Assembly: GCF_020911725.1 (NCBI RefSeq)
Contig: NZ_CP076620.1
Span: forward strand, 232,501 to 296,500
Length of the DNA stretch: 64,000 nt
Direction of reading: 5' to 3'
Origin: Clostridium cadaveris
GTDB lineage: Bacteria > Bacillota > Clostridia > Clostridiales > Clostridiaceae
Both the position numbers and the translations under genes were made by a program. The notes under the pieces are model-generated. The model did no database searches. It saw only the letters and a list, made by a program, of their open reading frames with translations, and was not told the origin of the DNA. This document shows, piece by piece, positions 9,276 to 21,302 of the stretch. Numbering within the stretch: position 1 is the stretch's first letter; every line of letters begins with the position of its first letter.

Positions 9276-10364
9276 ATGAAAAAGAAAAATAAAGTCATAT
9301 ATTCAGTTTTACTCATTGCAGCTGCTGTAACAGTAATAATTTTGGTAGACAATAATATAATAGGCAATGCATATGTAAAACGTATTTTAAATTTAAGTGC
9401 AATTTATGCTATAGTCAGTGTCTCAATGAATTTAGTAAATGGGTTTACTGGTTTATTTTCACTGGGACAAGCTGGATTTATGGCAATAGGTGCTTTTACT
9501 GTAGCTGTATTCACAGTACCCGTAGACCTTAGATCATCTATATTTTATATAAAACCCATGGCACCATGGCTTATAAATATAGAACTACCTTTCTTTGCAG
9601 CTGTAATACTTGGGGGAGTTATATCGGCTGTAGCAGCTCTTATAATAGGTTGGCCAGTTTTAAAACTTAAGAGTGACTATCTTGCTATTGCAACATTAGG
9701 GTTTTCAGAGATCATAAGAATAATATTCACTAATACACAAAGTATCACAAATGGTGCTTTAGGTATAAACCGTATTCCAGGTATAAAGACCATGTGGCTT
9801 CCGTTTGGAGTAGCCATTGTATGTATAGGGATAATGGTACTTTTGATAAACTCTTCTTATGGACGTGCATTTAAAGCCATTCGTGAGGATGAGGTTGCAG
9901 CAGAAGCTATGGGAATAAATCTTGCAAAACACAAGGCTTTATCTTTTGCTGTAAGTGCTTTTTTCACTGGTATAGCAGGTGGATTATTTGCTTTACTTTT
10001 AACTACAGTAGATCCAAAACAATTTTACTTTACACTAACTTACAATTTTCTTCTAATGATCGTGCTTGGAGGATTAGGAGGCGTAACAGGAACTATCATA
10101 GCATCTTTTGTAGTAACTATGGGATTAGAGTGGCTTCGTTTCTTTGATGAGCCTTTAGTTCTATTTGGAATGAACATTCCAATATTCCGTGCAGGATTAA
10201 GAATGGTTGTATTCTCAATACTGCTTATGATTGTGGTACTATTCTATAACAAGGGGATTATGGGAAATAAGGAATTTTCATGGGATAGGATTGCAGACTG
10301 GTGTAGAAGGATAAAAGGAAAGTTCTCAAAGGTACAATCCAAAGGAGGTAGTATAGATGGCTAA
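9276..10364 (+). CDS. livM: Branched-chain amino acid ABC transporter permease LivM
   Basis: 362 aa, LivM family. It shows MNLVNGFTGLFSLGQAGFM, the LKSDYLAIATLGFSEIIRI signature and the coupling loop AFKAIREDEVAAEAMGIN, with about eight to nine membrane segments. The positively charged C-terminus (WCRRIKGKFSKVQSKGG) is cytoplasmic. Its end overlaps livG by 8 bp, which suggests coupled translation. Confidence 0.92.
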   Translation: MKKKNKVIYSVLLIAAAVTVIILVDNNIIGNAYVKRILNLSAIYAIVSVSMNLVNGFTGLFSLGQAGFMAIGAFTVAVFTVPVDLRSSIFYIKPMAPWLINIELPFFAAVILGGVISAVAALIIGWPVLKLKSDYLAIATLGFSEIIRIIFTNTQSITNGALGINRIPGIKTMWLPFGVAIVCIGIMVLLINSSYGRAFKAIREDEVAAEAMGINLAKHKALSFAVSAFFTGIAGGLFALLLTTVDPKQFYFTLTYNFLLMIVLGGLGGVTGTIIASFVVTMGLEWLRFFDEPLVLFGMNIPIFRAGLRMVVFSILLMIVVLFYNKGIMGNKEFSWDRIADWCRRIKGKFSKVQSKGGSIDG

Positions 10365-11205
10365 GAATATATTAAAGGCTACTGATATTACCATGCAGTT
10401 TGGTGGTGTTGTAGCAGTAGATAACTTTTCTTTAGAAGTCAACGAAGGAGAAATAGTAGCGCTTATAGGACCTAATGGAGCTGGAAAGACTACAGCTTTC
10501 AATGTAATAACAGGAGTTTATGCCCCAACAAATGGAGAAGTTGCTTTCAATGAAAATGTGATAATTAGAAATCATCCAAGGGGAACTGTAAAAAAGATAT
10601 ATAAAGGGCAAAATGGAAAGGTTTATGAGAAAAAGGATGCCATCAGAAAAACACCTGATGAGATAACACGTTTAGGGGTTGCCCGTACTTTTCAAAATAT
10701 AAGACTTTTTAAGGATCTTACTGTGTTTGAAAATGTTCTTATAGCAAAACATATGAGATCCAAAGCAAACTTTCTTTCTGCAACTTTCAGAATCAATTAT
10801 AAAGAAGAGCAGAAGAACAGAAAAGAATCCATGGAACTTCTTCAGATACTTGGACTAGCTGGAGTCAAAGATGACATTGCCAGTTCTCTTCCATATGGTC
10901 AGCAGAGGCACCTGGAAATAGCAAGAGCGTTAGCAACAGACCCTACTCTTCTTCTTTTAGATGAGCCTGCAGCTGGAATGAATCCACAGGAAACTGATGA
11001 ACTTACAGCATTTATAAAAGATGTAAGAGATAAATTTAAATTGACTGTATTTATGATTGAGCACCACATGGATCTTGTTATGGAGATTTCTGAAAGAATT
11101 TACGTTCTTGATTTTGGTAAGATGATTGCATCAGGGACACCTTCAGAGATTCAAAACAATAAACGTGTAATAGATGCTTATTTGGGGGTGCAGGAAGATG
11201 AGTGA
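10357..11205 (+). CDS. livG: Branched-chain amino acid ABC transporter ATP-binding protein LivG
   Basis: 282 aa. Walker A is GPNGAGKTTAFN (about residues 38-49), the signature region is LPYGQQRHLEIARAL in place of the usual LSGGQ, and Walker B is LLLLDEPAAGMNP with the H-loop in IEHHMD. The divergent signature is normal for LivG. It has an insertion of about 25 residues (KKIYKGQNGKVYEKKDAIRK) before the Q-loop ARTFQNIRLF. ATP hydrolysis by LivG and LivF drives import. AAAGGAGGT precedes ATG 10357. Confidence 0.93.
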   Translation: MAKNILKATDITMQFGGVVAVDNFSLEVNEGEIVALIGPNGAGKTTAFNVITGVYAPTNGEVAFNENVIIRNHPRGTVKKIYKGQNGKVYEKKDAIRKTPDEITRLGVARTFQNIRLFKDLTVFENVLIAKHMRSKANFLSATFRINYKEEQKNRKESMELLQILGLAGVKDDIASSLPYGQQRHLEIARALATDPTLLLLDEPAAGMNPQETDELTAFIKDVRDKFKLTVFMIEHHMDLVMEISERIYVLDFGKMIASGTPSEIQNNKRVIDAYLGVQEDE

Positions 11206-11923
11206 TAAGATTTTGTTGAATCTTGAAAATTTGAGCGTTTCTTATGGTGGAATTAAAGCTGTAAAGGGTATAAATCTTGAGGTTCCAGAAGGAAAAGTTG
11301 TTACCCTTATAGGTGCTAATGGAGCTGGGAAAAGTACAATACTTCGTTCTATAGTTGGACTCGTAAAAACCGCTGGGGGTTCTATAAAGTTTGATGGAGA
11401 GGAAATTGTAGGGAAATCTACAAATGAAATTGTAGAAAAAGGTATAACTTTAGTTCCAGAAGGAAGACGTGTATTTCCTAACCTTACGGTATCAGAAAAT
11501 TTAAGAGTTGGAGCTTATATGAGAAAGGACAGCTTAGATGATGACATCAAATGGATATATGAACTTTTTCCAAGACTTCAAGAAAGGTCGTGGCAGATGG
11601 CAGGTACACTTTCGGGTGGAGAGCAGCAAATGCTTGCGGTTGGAAGAGCTCTTATGAGCAGACCTAAACTTATAATGATGGATGAACCATCTTTAGGACT
11701 TGCTCCTCTTGTAGTTCAGGGGATATTTGAAATAATCAAGAAGATAAATAAAGAAGGGGTTACTATACTGCTTATAGAGCAGAATGCTAATTTAGCATTG
11801 AAAACTGCAGATATAGGTTATGTTATGGAGACAGGAAATATAACATTGAAAGGTACAGGCCGAGAACTTCTAAATAATGAGTCAGTTAAGGCTGCGTATT
11901 TAGGAAAATCTAGAAATAAATAA
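11198..11923 (+). CDS. livF: Branched-chain amino acid ABC transporter ATP-binding protein LivF
   Basis: 241 aa. Walker A is GANGAGKSTIL, Q-loop PEGRRVFPNLTV, signature LSGGEQQMLAVGRAL, Walker B LIMMDEPSLGLAP and H-loop IEQNANLAL, all typical of LivF. The frame opens earlier (11174), but AGGAAG just before ATG 11198 and the 8-bp overlap with livG's stop argue for 11198. It is the last gene of the operon and is followed by a large terminator. Confidence 0.92.
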   Translation: MSDKILLNLENLSVSYGGIKAVKGINLEVPEGKVVTLIGANGAGKSTILRSIVGLVKTAGGSIKFDGEEIVGKSTNEIVEKGITLVPEGRRVFPNLTVSENLRVGAYMRKDSLDDDIKWIYELFPRLQERSWQMAGTLSGGEQQMLAVGRALMSRPKLIMMDEPSLGLAPLVVQGIFEIIKKINKEGVTILLIEQNANLALKTADIGYVMETGNITLKGTGRELLNNESVKAAYLGKSRNK

Positions 11924-11960
11924 GTTCTATTACAGCAGAAACCAACATTAATATTTAAGT

Positions 11961-12039
11961 AGGATAGCTGGAAATTATTAAGTATGATATTCTTCAAAAG
12001 AATAATATCATACTTTAATTAGAAAAGCTGTCCTTTTTT
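11961..12039 (+). terminator. Compound terminator after livF
   Basis: An outer stem, AGGATAGCT (11961-11969) against AGCTGTCCT ending at 12033, encloses a strong inner hairpin at 11980-12015 (AAGTATGATATTCTT against AGAATAATATCATACTTT). A T-run ends at 12039. The inner hairpin alone is nearly symmetric. Confidence 0.7.
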
Positions 12040-12131
12040 ACATTTTTAAGAACATAAGGTATAATTACTTTGTATTTTAATGTTTTTAGTTTATAATAAA
12101 ATAATTGAATATAAGAATTAAGAGGTGTTTT

Positions 12132-12950
12132 ATGGAGATTTTAGAATTTATCAAAGCCATAGCTTTTGGAATAATCCAAGGTATAACAGAATGGCTTCCA
12201 ATCAGTAGTACAGGACACATGATACTAGCAGATGAGTTCATAAAGCTAAACTTTTCAAGCCTTTTTGTAAGTACTTTTTTAGTTGTAATACAATTTGGAT
12301 CGATTTTAGCAGTGTTATTTTTGTATTTTAAAAAATTGAACCCATTTGACACAACAAAGACAAAGAGAGAAAGAAGAGAAACTGTAAGTCTATGGTTTAA
12401 AGTAATAGTGGCAGTAATTCCAGCAGGAATCATAGGGGTTCTATTTGATGATAAAATAGATGCAATGTTCTATAACGCAACAACTGTTTCACTTACACTT
12501 ATAATCTATGGAATTTTATTTATAGTTATAGAAAATAGAAACAAAAGACCAACTACAACAAGTCTTCCAGCATTGACATACAAAACTGCAATTTTAATAG
12601 GTATGTTCCAGATGCTTGCATTAATTCCAGGTACGTCAAGATCAGGAGCAACTATAATAGGAGCAACTATTCTTGGATGTTCAAGATTTGTAGCAGCTGA
12701 ATTCTCATTCTTCCTAGCTATACCAACTATGCTTGGAGCAAGCGCTTTAAAACTTTATAAAGCAGGTTTTGTATTTAGTGGATTTGAATGGGCAATACTT
12801 TTAACAGGCTCAGTTGCAGCATTTTTAGTTTCTGTATTTGCTATAAAGTTCCTTATGGATTACATAAAGAAACATGACTTTAAGGCATTTGGATACTATA
12901 GAATCGTATTAGGAATAATAGTACTTGCATATTTTTATTTCTTAAAATAA
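12132..12950 (+). CDS. uppP: Undecaprenyl-diphosphatase
   Basis: 272 aa integral membrane protein of the BacA/UppP family. It dephosphorylates undecaprenyl pyrophosphate outside the membrane, recycling the lipid carrier for peptidoglycan; overproduction gives bacitracin resistance. The two catalytic motifs are present: [14 protein letters not shown] near the N-terminus and [11 protein letters not shown] at about residues 173-183. About eight membrane helices are visible. AGAGGTG precedes ATG 12132; the longer frame from 12105 has no such site. It is monocistronic with its own terminator. Confidence 0.95.
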   Translation: MEILEFIKAIAFGIIQGITEWLPISSTGHMILADEFIKLNFSSLFVSTFLVVIQFGSILAVLFLYFKKLNPFDTTKTKRERRETVSLWFKVIVAVIPAGIIGVLFDDKIDAMFYNATTVSLTLIIYGILFIVIENRNKRPTTTSLPALTYKTAILIGMFQMLALIPGTSRSGATIIGATILGCSRFVAAEFSFFLAIPTMLGASALKLYKAGFVFSGFEWAILLTGSVAAFLVSVFAIKFLMDYIKKHDFKAFGYYRIVLGIIVLAYFYFLK

Positions 12951-12951
12951 T

Positions 12952-12990
12952 AAATTATCCCTTGAGCGTTTTATGTTCAAGGGATAATTT
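12952..12990 (+). terminator. Terminator after uppP
   Basis: AAATTATCCCTTGA pairs with TCAAGGGATAATTT around a 10-nt loop. Confidence 0.7.
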
Positions 12991-13214
12991 ATATTCTAGA
13001 TTATGCATTGGAAATTAATATTTTGATCCTAAAATATACTACGAACAAAAAGATGAAGAAAAGAATAAGCATATTTAGAAATAAAAAACTAATTTTATTT
13101 TTATTGAATATTAGCCTTACAATTTCAACATACTATAAAAGAACCTCTAGAAAAACAAGTTTTTATATTTAGCATTAGATTGTTAAATCCACAAGAGGAG
13201 GAATAAAAATCTAG

Positions 13215-13253
13215 ATATATCAAGGCTTAAACCTCCTTGTATATATTTTTTTA
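13215..13253 (+). terminator. Hairpin with T-run upstream of the rRNA promoter
   Basis: ATATATCAAGG pairs with CCTTGTATATAT (one bulge) and is followed by seven Ts. The 316 bp from 12991 to 13306 otherwise hold no convincing gene. The hairpin may insulate the rRNA operon from read-through or end a short unidentified transcript. Confidence 0.5.
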
Positions 13254-13306
13254 AATAGTCTTATTTTTAAAACTTCAAAAATAAGAAAAAAATATATAAA
13301 AAACTG

Positions 13307-13335
13307 TTGACAGTGGAGCTAATAATCTATATAAT
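13307..13335 (+). promoter_or_regulatory. Consensus sigma-A promoter of the 23S-5S-tRNA operon
   Basis: A perfect -35 TTGACA (13307-13312), a 17-bp spacer and a perfect -10 TATAAT (13330-13335). It lies about 385 bp before the 23S gene, with transcription start expected near 13342. Confidence 0.8.
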
Positions 13336-13341
13336 ACTACT

Positions 13342-13719
13342 TGTCGCTGAAAAACGACACGGTGAAAAACAAATCACCGAAAATAATAAAATAATTTAAA
13401 ATTAGTGATGCTGAGTTAGAAATAATTTACAAAGCAAAACAAGTTTTAATGATTTAAAAGTTCTTTGAAAATTGCACATAGAAATATTGAAACTATTCTT
13501 TGTAACAAGAGAAATATTACAATCTTCAAACGCATGAAGATTATGATATAGAACTTCTGAAAGATATTCTGATGGGTATTTTTTAAGAAGAATGAAAATA
13601 ACAAGAAGCAAGTAATGCAAGGAAGTGAAGGAGCGAGGAACGGAGTTTGCTTATGCAAATGAGTACCACAGCGACAAACTGACGAAGCAGGACGCCGCTT
13701 ATTATGATTTTCAAATAAC
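13342..13719 (+). other. rRNA leader resembling a 16S-23S spacer
   Basis: This transcribed leader contains a boxA-like TTCTTTGAAAA and the 5' half of the 23S processing stem. Bases 13461-13482 are complementary at 20 of 22 positions to 16648-16669, downstream of the 23S gene. No 16S sequence is present. Short open frames on the minus strand here are not genes. Confidence 0.65.
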
Positions 13720-16622
<2,903 letters not shown>

Positions 16623-16716
16623 AAGAAAACAAAGATAGAAAAGAAAATCTGTGTGCAATTTTGAAAGAATAATTAAGTTCTTTCAAAGGAAACTCACTCA
16701 CTGAAGTGAGGAGTAC

Positions 16717-16751
16717 AGTTTTTCATCTAAATCAAAGATTTAGGAAAAACT
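16717..16751 (+). other. Processing hairpin before 5S rRNA
   Basis: AGTTTTTC pairs with GAAAAACT, with an inner stem CTAAATC/GATTTAG. It lies in the 23S-5S spacer and is a likely RNA-processing site. Confidence 0.45.
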
Positions 16752-16754
16752 AAG

Positions 16755-16874
16755 CATCTGGTGATGATGCGTAATTTGGTAATACCCGTTCCCATTCCGA
16801 ACACGAAGGTCAAGCAAATTACGGCTGATGGTACTGCAGGGGAGGCTCTGTGGGAGAGTAGGTGGTCGCCAGGT
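16755..16874 (+). rRNA. rrf: 5S ribosomal RNA
   Basis: About 118-120 nt. It contains the conserved ACCCGTTCCCATTCCGAACA and GGGAGAGTAGG segments and opens and closes with the pairing ends CTGG and CCAG. It follows 23S by about 130 nt. Confidence 0.9.
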
Positions 16875-16879
16875 AATGT

Positions 16880-16955
16880 GGTTCACTAGCTCAGTCGGTA
16901 GAGCACATGACTTTTAATCATGGTGTCCGGGGTTCGATTCCCCGGTGAGCCACCA
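16880..16955 (+). tRNA. tRNA-Lys (anticodon UUU)
   Basis: A 76-nt cloverleaf. The acceptor stem is GGTTCAC with GTGAGCC (one G-U pair), the anticodon loop CTTTTAA reads UUU, the T-loop is GGTTCGATTCC and the CCA end is encoded. It lies 5 nt after 5S in the same operon. Confidence 0.96.
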
Positions 16956-16987
16956 AACCATCTCAATTAAGAGATGGTTTTTTTTAT
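16956..16987 (+). terminator. Terminator of the rRNA-tRNA operon
   Basis: AAACCATCTC pairs with GAGATGGTTT around AATTAA and is followed by eight or more Ts. Confidence 0.85.
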
Positions 16988-17034
16988 TTCTATGTTAAGA
17001 AAAAGTATATTTGAATAACTAACAATTTATCTAA

Positions 17035-17068
17035 AACTCATGATATTTAAATTATCATGAGTTTTTAT
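17035..17068. terminator. Hairpin upstream of hcp
   Basis: A perfect 11-bp stem, AACTCATGATA against TATCATGAGTT, followed by T-rich sequence. It could be a second terminator for the rRNA operon. Confidence 0.5.
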
Positions 17069-17074
17069 TTTTTT

Positions 17075-17116
17075 GTAACATAGGTTACCGCTTAAAAAAA
17101 GATAAATATATATACT
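17075..17116 (+). promoter_or_regulatory. CRP/FNR-type operator and -10 box of hcp
   Basis: The palindrome GTAAC-ATAG-GTTAC (17075-17088) has the form described for HcpR/FNR-family sites. A -10 TATACT lies at 17111-17116 with no recognisable -35. With the start expected near 17123, the palindrome centre falls at about -41.5, the classic position for a class II activator. This suggests nitrosative-stress or NO-responsive activation. Confidence 0.6.
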
Positions 17117-17193
17117 TTGGTTATAGTAAAGATTTTAGGATGTATTAAGATATAAAAATATCTAAAAACTAATAATAAAATGGAGGTATAACA

Positions 17194-18831
17194 ATGGAAA
17201 ATAAAATGTTTTGTTATCAATGTCAAGAAACAGCTGGATGTACAGGATGTACTCAGTTTGGTGTGTGTGGAAAATCACCTGATTTAGCTAGAATACAAGA
17301 TTTATTAATATATGCAACAAAGGGATTATCAGAAGTAACTTCAAGACTTAGAAAAGAAGGGAAAAAAGTAGGTGCTGAAGTAAATCACCTAATAACTATA
17401 AATCTATTCACAACAATAACCAATGCAAATTTTGATGATGAAGTATTCTATGGAAGAGTTAAAGAAACATTAAGAGTGAAAGAAGAATTATTAGCTCAAT
17501 TAGATGACAAAGAAAACTTGTCGGAAGCAGCATTATATAATGCTATTACAAAGTCAGAAATGGATAGAAAATCATTTGCTGTTGGAGTACTGTCAACAAA
17601 GAACGAAGATATAAGGAGCCTTAGAGAGCTTATTATATATGGATTAAAAGGACTATCTGCATATATGAAACATGCGAATGCTTTAGGATATGATAATGAA
17701 GATGTAAATGCATTCATGCAAGAAACATTAGCTAAAACTTTAAATGATAGCTTAACTATAGACGAACTTATAGCTTTAACATTAGAAACTGGTAAAGTTG
17801 GGGTAGACGGTATGGCATTATTGGATAGTGCTAATACAGGAACTTATGGACATCCTGAAATAACTAAGGTTAATATAGGGGTTAGAAGCAATCCTGGAAT
17901 ACTTGTATCAGGACATGATTTAAAGGATTTAGAAATGCTTTTAAAGCAAACAGAAGGCACAGGAGTTGACGTATACACTCATTCAGAAATGTTACCAGCT
18001 CATTACTATCCAGCTTTCAAGAAATATTCTCATTTTGCAGGTAACTATGGTAATGCTTGGTGGAAACAAAAAGAGGAATTTGAAAGCTTCAATGGACCGA
18101 TCCTTATGACAACAAACTGTATAGTTCCACCTAAGGACAGCTATAAGGATAGATTATATACAACTGGAGCAGCAGGATTCGAGGGATGTACACATATAAA
18201 AGGAAATAGTGAAGACGATAAAGATTTTTCAATGATAATTGAACATGCAAAGAGATGTAAAGCTCCAACAGAAATAGAAAAAGGAGAAATCATAGGTGGA
18301 TTTGCTCATAATCAGGTATTTGCACTAGCAGACAAAGTAGTGGAAGCAGTTAAGTCAGGAGCTATAAAGAAATTCTTTGTTATGGCAGGTTGTGACGGAA
18401 GAGCAAAATCAAGAAACTACTATACAGATTTTGCAAAGGCCCTTCCAAAGGATACAGTAATACTTACAGCTGGTTGTGCAAAATATAAGTATAATAAATT
18501 AAATTTAGGTGACATAAATGGAATACCAAGGGTTTTAGATGCAGGACAATGTAATGATTCTTATTCACTTGCATTAATAGCATTAAAACTAAAGGAAGTT
18601 TTTGAACTTCAAGATATAAATGAACTTCCAATAGCATTTAATATAGCGTGGTATGAGCAAAAAGCTGTAATTGTACTATTATCATTGCTATATCTAGGAG
18701 TAAAGAATATTCACCTAGGACCAACGCTTCCAGCATTCTTATCACCAAATGTTGCTAAAGTATTAGTAGAGAATTTTGGTATCGCTGGTATAACTAATGT
18801 AGAAAATGATTTAGAGATTTTCTTAGGATAA
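17194..18831 (+). CDS. hcp: Hybrid cluster protein (hydroxylamine reductase family)
   Basis: 545 aa cytoplasmic iron-sulfur protein. The N-terminal cysteines C7-X2-C10-X8-C19-X5-C25 have the class I spacing that binds a [4Fe-4S] cluster. Ligands of the hybrid cluster appear as [52 protein letters not shown] and [10 protein letters not shown]. The family reduces hydroxylamine in vitro and acts as an NO reductase or S-nitrosylase in other bacteria. No Hcr reductase follows, as is usual for class I. GGAGGT precedes ATG 17194. The operator upstream suggests a nitrosative-stress response. Confidence 0.96.
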   Translation: MENKMFCYQCQETAGCTGCTQFGVCGKSPDLARIQDLLIYATKGLSEVTSRLRKEGKKVGAEVNHLITINLFTTITNANFDDEVFYGRVKETLRVKEELLAQLDDKENLSEAALYNAITKSEMDRKSFAVGVLSTKNEDIRSLRELIIYGLKGLSAYMKHANALGYDNEDVNAFMQETLAKTLNDSLTIDELIALTLETGKVGVDGMALLDSANTGTYGHPEITKVNIGVRSNPGILVSGHDLKDLEMLLKQTEGTGVDVYTHSEMLPAHYYPAFKKYSHFAGNYGNAWWKQKEEFESFNGPILMTTNCIVPPKDSYKDRLYTTGAAGFEGCTHIKGNSEDDKDFSMIIEHAKRCKAPTEIEKGEIIGGFAHNQVFALADKVVEAVKSGAIKKFFVMAGCDGRAKSRNYYTDFAKALPKDTVILTAGCAKYKYNKLNLGDINGIPRVLDAGQCNDSYSLALIALKLKEVFELQDINELPIAFNIAWYEQKAVIVLLSLLYLGVKNIHLGPTLPAFLSPNVAKVLVENFGIAGITNVENDLEIFLG

Positions 18832-18877
18832 TAGAGAATAAATTAAAAGTTGAGCAGTTAATAGTGAAAAGTTATGG

Positions 18878-18908
18878 AGATTTCTACTTCTGACTTCGTA
18901 GAAATTTT
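18878..18908 (+). terminator. Hairpin after hcp
   Basis: ATTTCTAC pairs with GTAGAAAT around a 10-nt loop and is followed by TTTAAT. A weak or first terminator. Confidence 0.45.
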
Positions 18909-18965
18909 AATATATGACTGTAACTTTTGGAATATTGCTTACTTTATTATAAAATGAAATTTAAG

Positions 18966-19003
18966 AAAAGCCAGAAATACACTTAGAGGTATTTCTGGCT
19001 TTT
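18966..19003 (+). terminator. Strong terminator downstream of hcp
   Basis: AAAAGCCAGAAATAC pairs perfectly with GTATTTCTGGCTTTT around ACTTAGAG. The remainder of the gap 18832-19127 shows no gene. Confidence 0.75.
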
Positions 19004-19127
19004 GTAATTGTCTATAAATCATAAAAATATTGAGTTCTAAAAATACTTTTCATTTAAATTTGATATTATTGTTTTGCAGTTTGGAGACGATATGTTTTGC
19101 TCAATAAACGTATATCATCATCTAATA

Positions 19128-19424
19128 TTAGTGTACAATATTTTTATTAAACATTTCTACGGGAGAGCCATTATCAAGATTTTCGAAAAATTTGCAGTGT
19201 GCAAAACCAGTCTTTAATAATATTATTTTCGAACCTATGTTATCTGGTTTCACATTGGCTACAAGTGTTTGTATACTATCTACTTCTCTAGCAATTTTCA
19301 GTAATTTCGTTGTAATTTCACTTCCATAACCTTGTCTCCAATAGTTAGGTAATAACATATACTCGATTTCTGCTTCTGTTAAATCATCATTAGAAAGAAA
19401 TTTTTCAAAATAAATTCTATCCAT
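19128..19424 (-). CDS. Truncated GNAT-family N-acetyltransferase
   Basis: 98 aa. It contains the acetyl-CoA-binding motif A of GNAT enzymes (YMLLPNYWRQGYGSEITTKLL) and the following ANVKPDNIGSKIILLKTGF segment. The usual 60-80 N-terminal residues are missing, so it covers only the second half of the fold. AAGGAAGGGG precedes the ATG, so it may still be translated. It is either a remnant of a larger gene or a minimal acetyltransferase; a remnant is more likely. It faces the two-component operon divergently. Confidence 0.6.
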   Translation of the reverse strand: MDRIYFEKFLSNDDLTEAEIEYMLLPNYWRQGYGSEITTKLLKIAREVDSIQTLVANVKPDNIGSKIILLKTGFAHCKFFENLDNGSPVEMFNKNIVH

Positions 19425-19585
19425 TACTATACCCCTTCCTTAAAATTAAGAGTTATCTAATTTCGTATTTAATAAAAGATATTAGGTCCTCGAACTATTG
19501 GACAGACATAATATAAATTATTTTCAATTTTAAGAGATGTTGGCTATAATTGATGTGTAGAATAAAACGGAATTGAGGTAAAGGG

Positions 19586-20278
19586 ATGTCTAAGGAGTTA
19601 AATATTTTAGTTGTTGAGGATGATCAGGATATAAATAGACTTATAAATAAGATTCTAATGAAGAATGGCTTTAATGTGAGACAGGCATTTTCAGGTACAG
19701 AAGCAAGGATGTGTCTTGATATGTTTGACTTTCAACTGGTGATACTAGATTTGATGCTACCCGGAATGACTGGAGAGGAAATCATAGAGGAAGTAAGAAA
19801 GAAAAAGAATATGCCTATAATAGTAATTTCGGCTAAGACAAGCTCAGAAGATAAGGTAAATGCTTTAAAACTTGGAGCAGATGATTTTGTGACCAAGCCA
19901 TTTGATGCTTTAGAGCTTGTTGCAAGAGTTGAGGCACAGCTTAGAAGGTATACCAAGTTTTCTAAAGCAGAGGTTAAGAAAACACTTAAATATAAAGAAA
20001 TAGAATTGGATATGGAGGAAGTCAGAGTTGCAGTTAGAGGCAAAGAACTACAGCTTACAGCCAAGGAATTTGCAATATTGGAGCTTTTGATGAGTAATCC
20101 TAAGAAGGTATTTACTAGAGCAAATCTTTTTGAACATGTATGGAATGATGAATTTTTGGGCGATGATAATACAGTAAATGTACATATAAGTAATTTGAGA
20201 AATAAGATAGCTTCTATAGATAAAGAAAATGATTATATAAAAACTGTATGGGGAATAGGATTTAAACTTGCGGAGTAA
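19586..20278 (+). CDS. OmpR-family response regulator of a peptide-resistance module
   Basis: 230 aa. The receiver domain begins LNILVVEDDQDINR, with phospho-acceptor LVILDLMLPGMTG and lysine in VTKPFDA. The winged helix carries NTVNVHISNLRNKIA and VWGIGFKL. It is the first gene of a five-gene set (regulator, ATPase, two permeases, kinase) like CprR/LanR-controlled antimicrobial-peptide resistance loci. AGGTAAAGGG precedes ATG 19586, and a TATAAT at 19545-19550 may be its -10. Confidence 0.9.
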   Translation: MSKELNILVVEDDQDINRLINKILMKNGFNVRQAFSGTEARMCLDMFDFQLVILDLMLPGMTGEEIIEEVRKKKNMPIIVISAKTSSEDKVNALKLGADDFVTKPFDALELVARVEAQLRRYTKFSKAEVKKTLKYKEIELDMEEVRVAVRGKELQLTAKEFAILELLMSNPKKVFTRANLFEHVWNDEFLGDDNTVNVHISNLRNKIASIDKENDYIKTVWGIGFKLAE

Positions 20279-20279
20279 T

Positions 20280-20338
20280 TTAAGACTTTCTTAATGTTTT
20301 CTTTAAGGTATCTTGGTCTATTGCCTTTAGAATAGACC
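20280..20338 (+). promoter_or_regulatory. Candidate operator region before the ABC genes
   Basis: Three short direct repeats TTAAG, TTAAT and TTAAG begin at 20280, 20291 and 20303. They are about one helical turn apart, as in OmpR-family binding sites. They are followed by an 8-bp inverted repeat GGTCTATT/AATAGACC (20315-20338). The regulator encoded just upstream may bind here. Suggestive only. Confidence 0.3.
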
Positions 20339-20378
20339 TATAGAAAGAAACTAAGTAATTAAGAAAGGATAGATTTTT

Positions 20379-21302
20379 ATGAGAGAAAATATACTTGCTA
20401 CTAGGAATATAAGCAAAAATTATGGAAATAAACTTGCTGTAACTGATGTTAGTATGACAGTTAAAAAAGGTGACATATATGGATTAGTTGGAAAGAATGG
20501 AGCAGGAAAGACAACACTTATAAGAATGGCACTATCATTAACTAGTCCAACTAGTGGAGATTTTGAACTGTTTGATGCTAATAATGAACCAGATAGGATA
20601 AGGATGCATACGAGGGTTGGATGCATCGTTGAGACTCCTGCGTTTTATCCATACTTAACAGCTAAAGAAAATTTAGAGTATTACAGAATCCAAAGAGGAA
20701 TAGTAGATAAGAATTGCGTAGATGAAGCATTAAAGCTTGTAGGGTTGATTGATACAGGAAAGAAGAAGTTTAAAGGCTTTTCTCTTGGTATGAAGCAGAG
20801 ACTAGGATTGGCATTGGCTATAATGGGTAGTCCTGACTTTTTAATTTTAGATGAGCCTATAAATGGATTAGATCCTATGGGAATTAAGGAGATAAGAGAT
20901 TTACTTTTGATGCTTAATAGGATTAGGAATACCACCATTTTAATATCAAGTCATATTTTAGGAGAACTTTCACAGCTTGCTACCTGTTATGGCTTTATTA
21001 ATGATGGGAAATTAGTACAAGAGATATCAGCTCAAGAATTAGAGGAGAGATGCAAGCATTGCTTATCCATAAAAGTGGATGATGCTGAGAGTGCTGCTGC
21101 TATATTAGAAGAAAAGTTAAAGTGCAAAGACTATGAAGTATTAAATAATAATTTAATAAAGGTATATGCTTATTTGGACGAGCCTCATGTAGTGAATAAG
21201 GCATTATTAAATGCAGGGGTAATGGTATCCTCTTTAGAAAGAGTAGGAAGCAGTTTAGAAGAGTACTTCCTAGAACTTGTAGGAGGGGAGAAAAATGATT
21301 AA
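20379..21302 (+). CDS. ABC transporter ATPase, bacitracin/lantibiotic immunity type
   Basis: 307 aa. Walker A is GKNGAGKTTLIRMAL, signature region FSLGMKQRLGLALAI and Walker B FLILDEPINGLDP with the H-loop SSHILGEL. The form LGMKQR with a C-terminal domain of about 90 residues is typical of the BcrA/LanF/CprA family, whose transporters expel or detach cationic antimicrobial peptides such as lantibiotics. It overlaps the first permease by 8 bp. AGAAAGGATAG precedes ATG 20379. Confidence 0.9.
   Translation: MRENILATRNISKNYGNKLAVTDVSMTVKKGDIYGLVGKNGAGKTTLIRMALSLTSPTSGDFELFDANNEPDRIRMHTRVGCIVETPAFYPYLTAKENLEYYRIQRGIVDKNCVDEALKLVGLIDTGKKKFKGFSLGMKQRLGLALAIMGSPDFLILDEPINGLDPMGIKEIRDLLLMLNRIRNTTILISSHILGELSQLATCYGFINDGKLVQEISAQELEERCKHCLSIKVDDAESAAAILEEKLKCKDYEVLNNNLIKVYAYLDEPHVVNKALLNAGVMVSSLERVGSSLEEYFLELVGGEKND

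Noticed and set aside
13053-13172. A 39-codon frame (MKKRISIFRNKKLILFLLN and so on) resembling a small membrane or peptide-signal gene
   Set aside because: There is no ribosome binding site, AT-rich sequence easily gives such frames, and no agr-type genes are nearby.
12991-13306. Possible decayed 16S rRNA sequence upstream of 23S
   Set aside because: No recognisable 16S segment is present, and the interval contains a terminator and a full promoter instead.
13402-13658. Two minus-strand frames of about 70 codons in the rRNA leader
   Set aside because: The region is transcribed leader and processing stem of the rRNA operon; the frames show no protein features.
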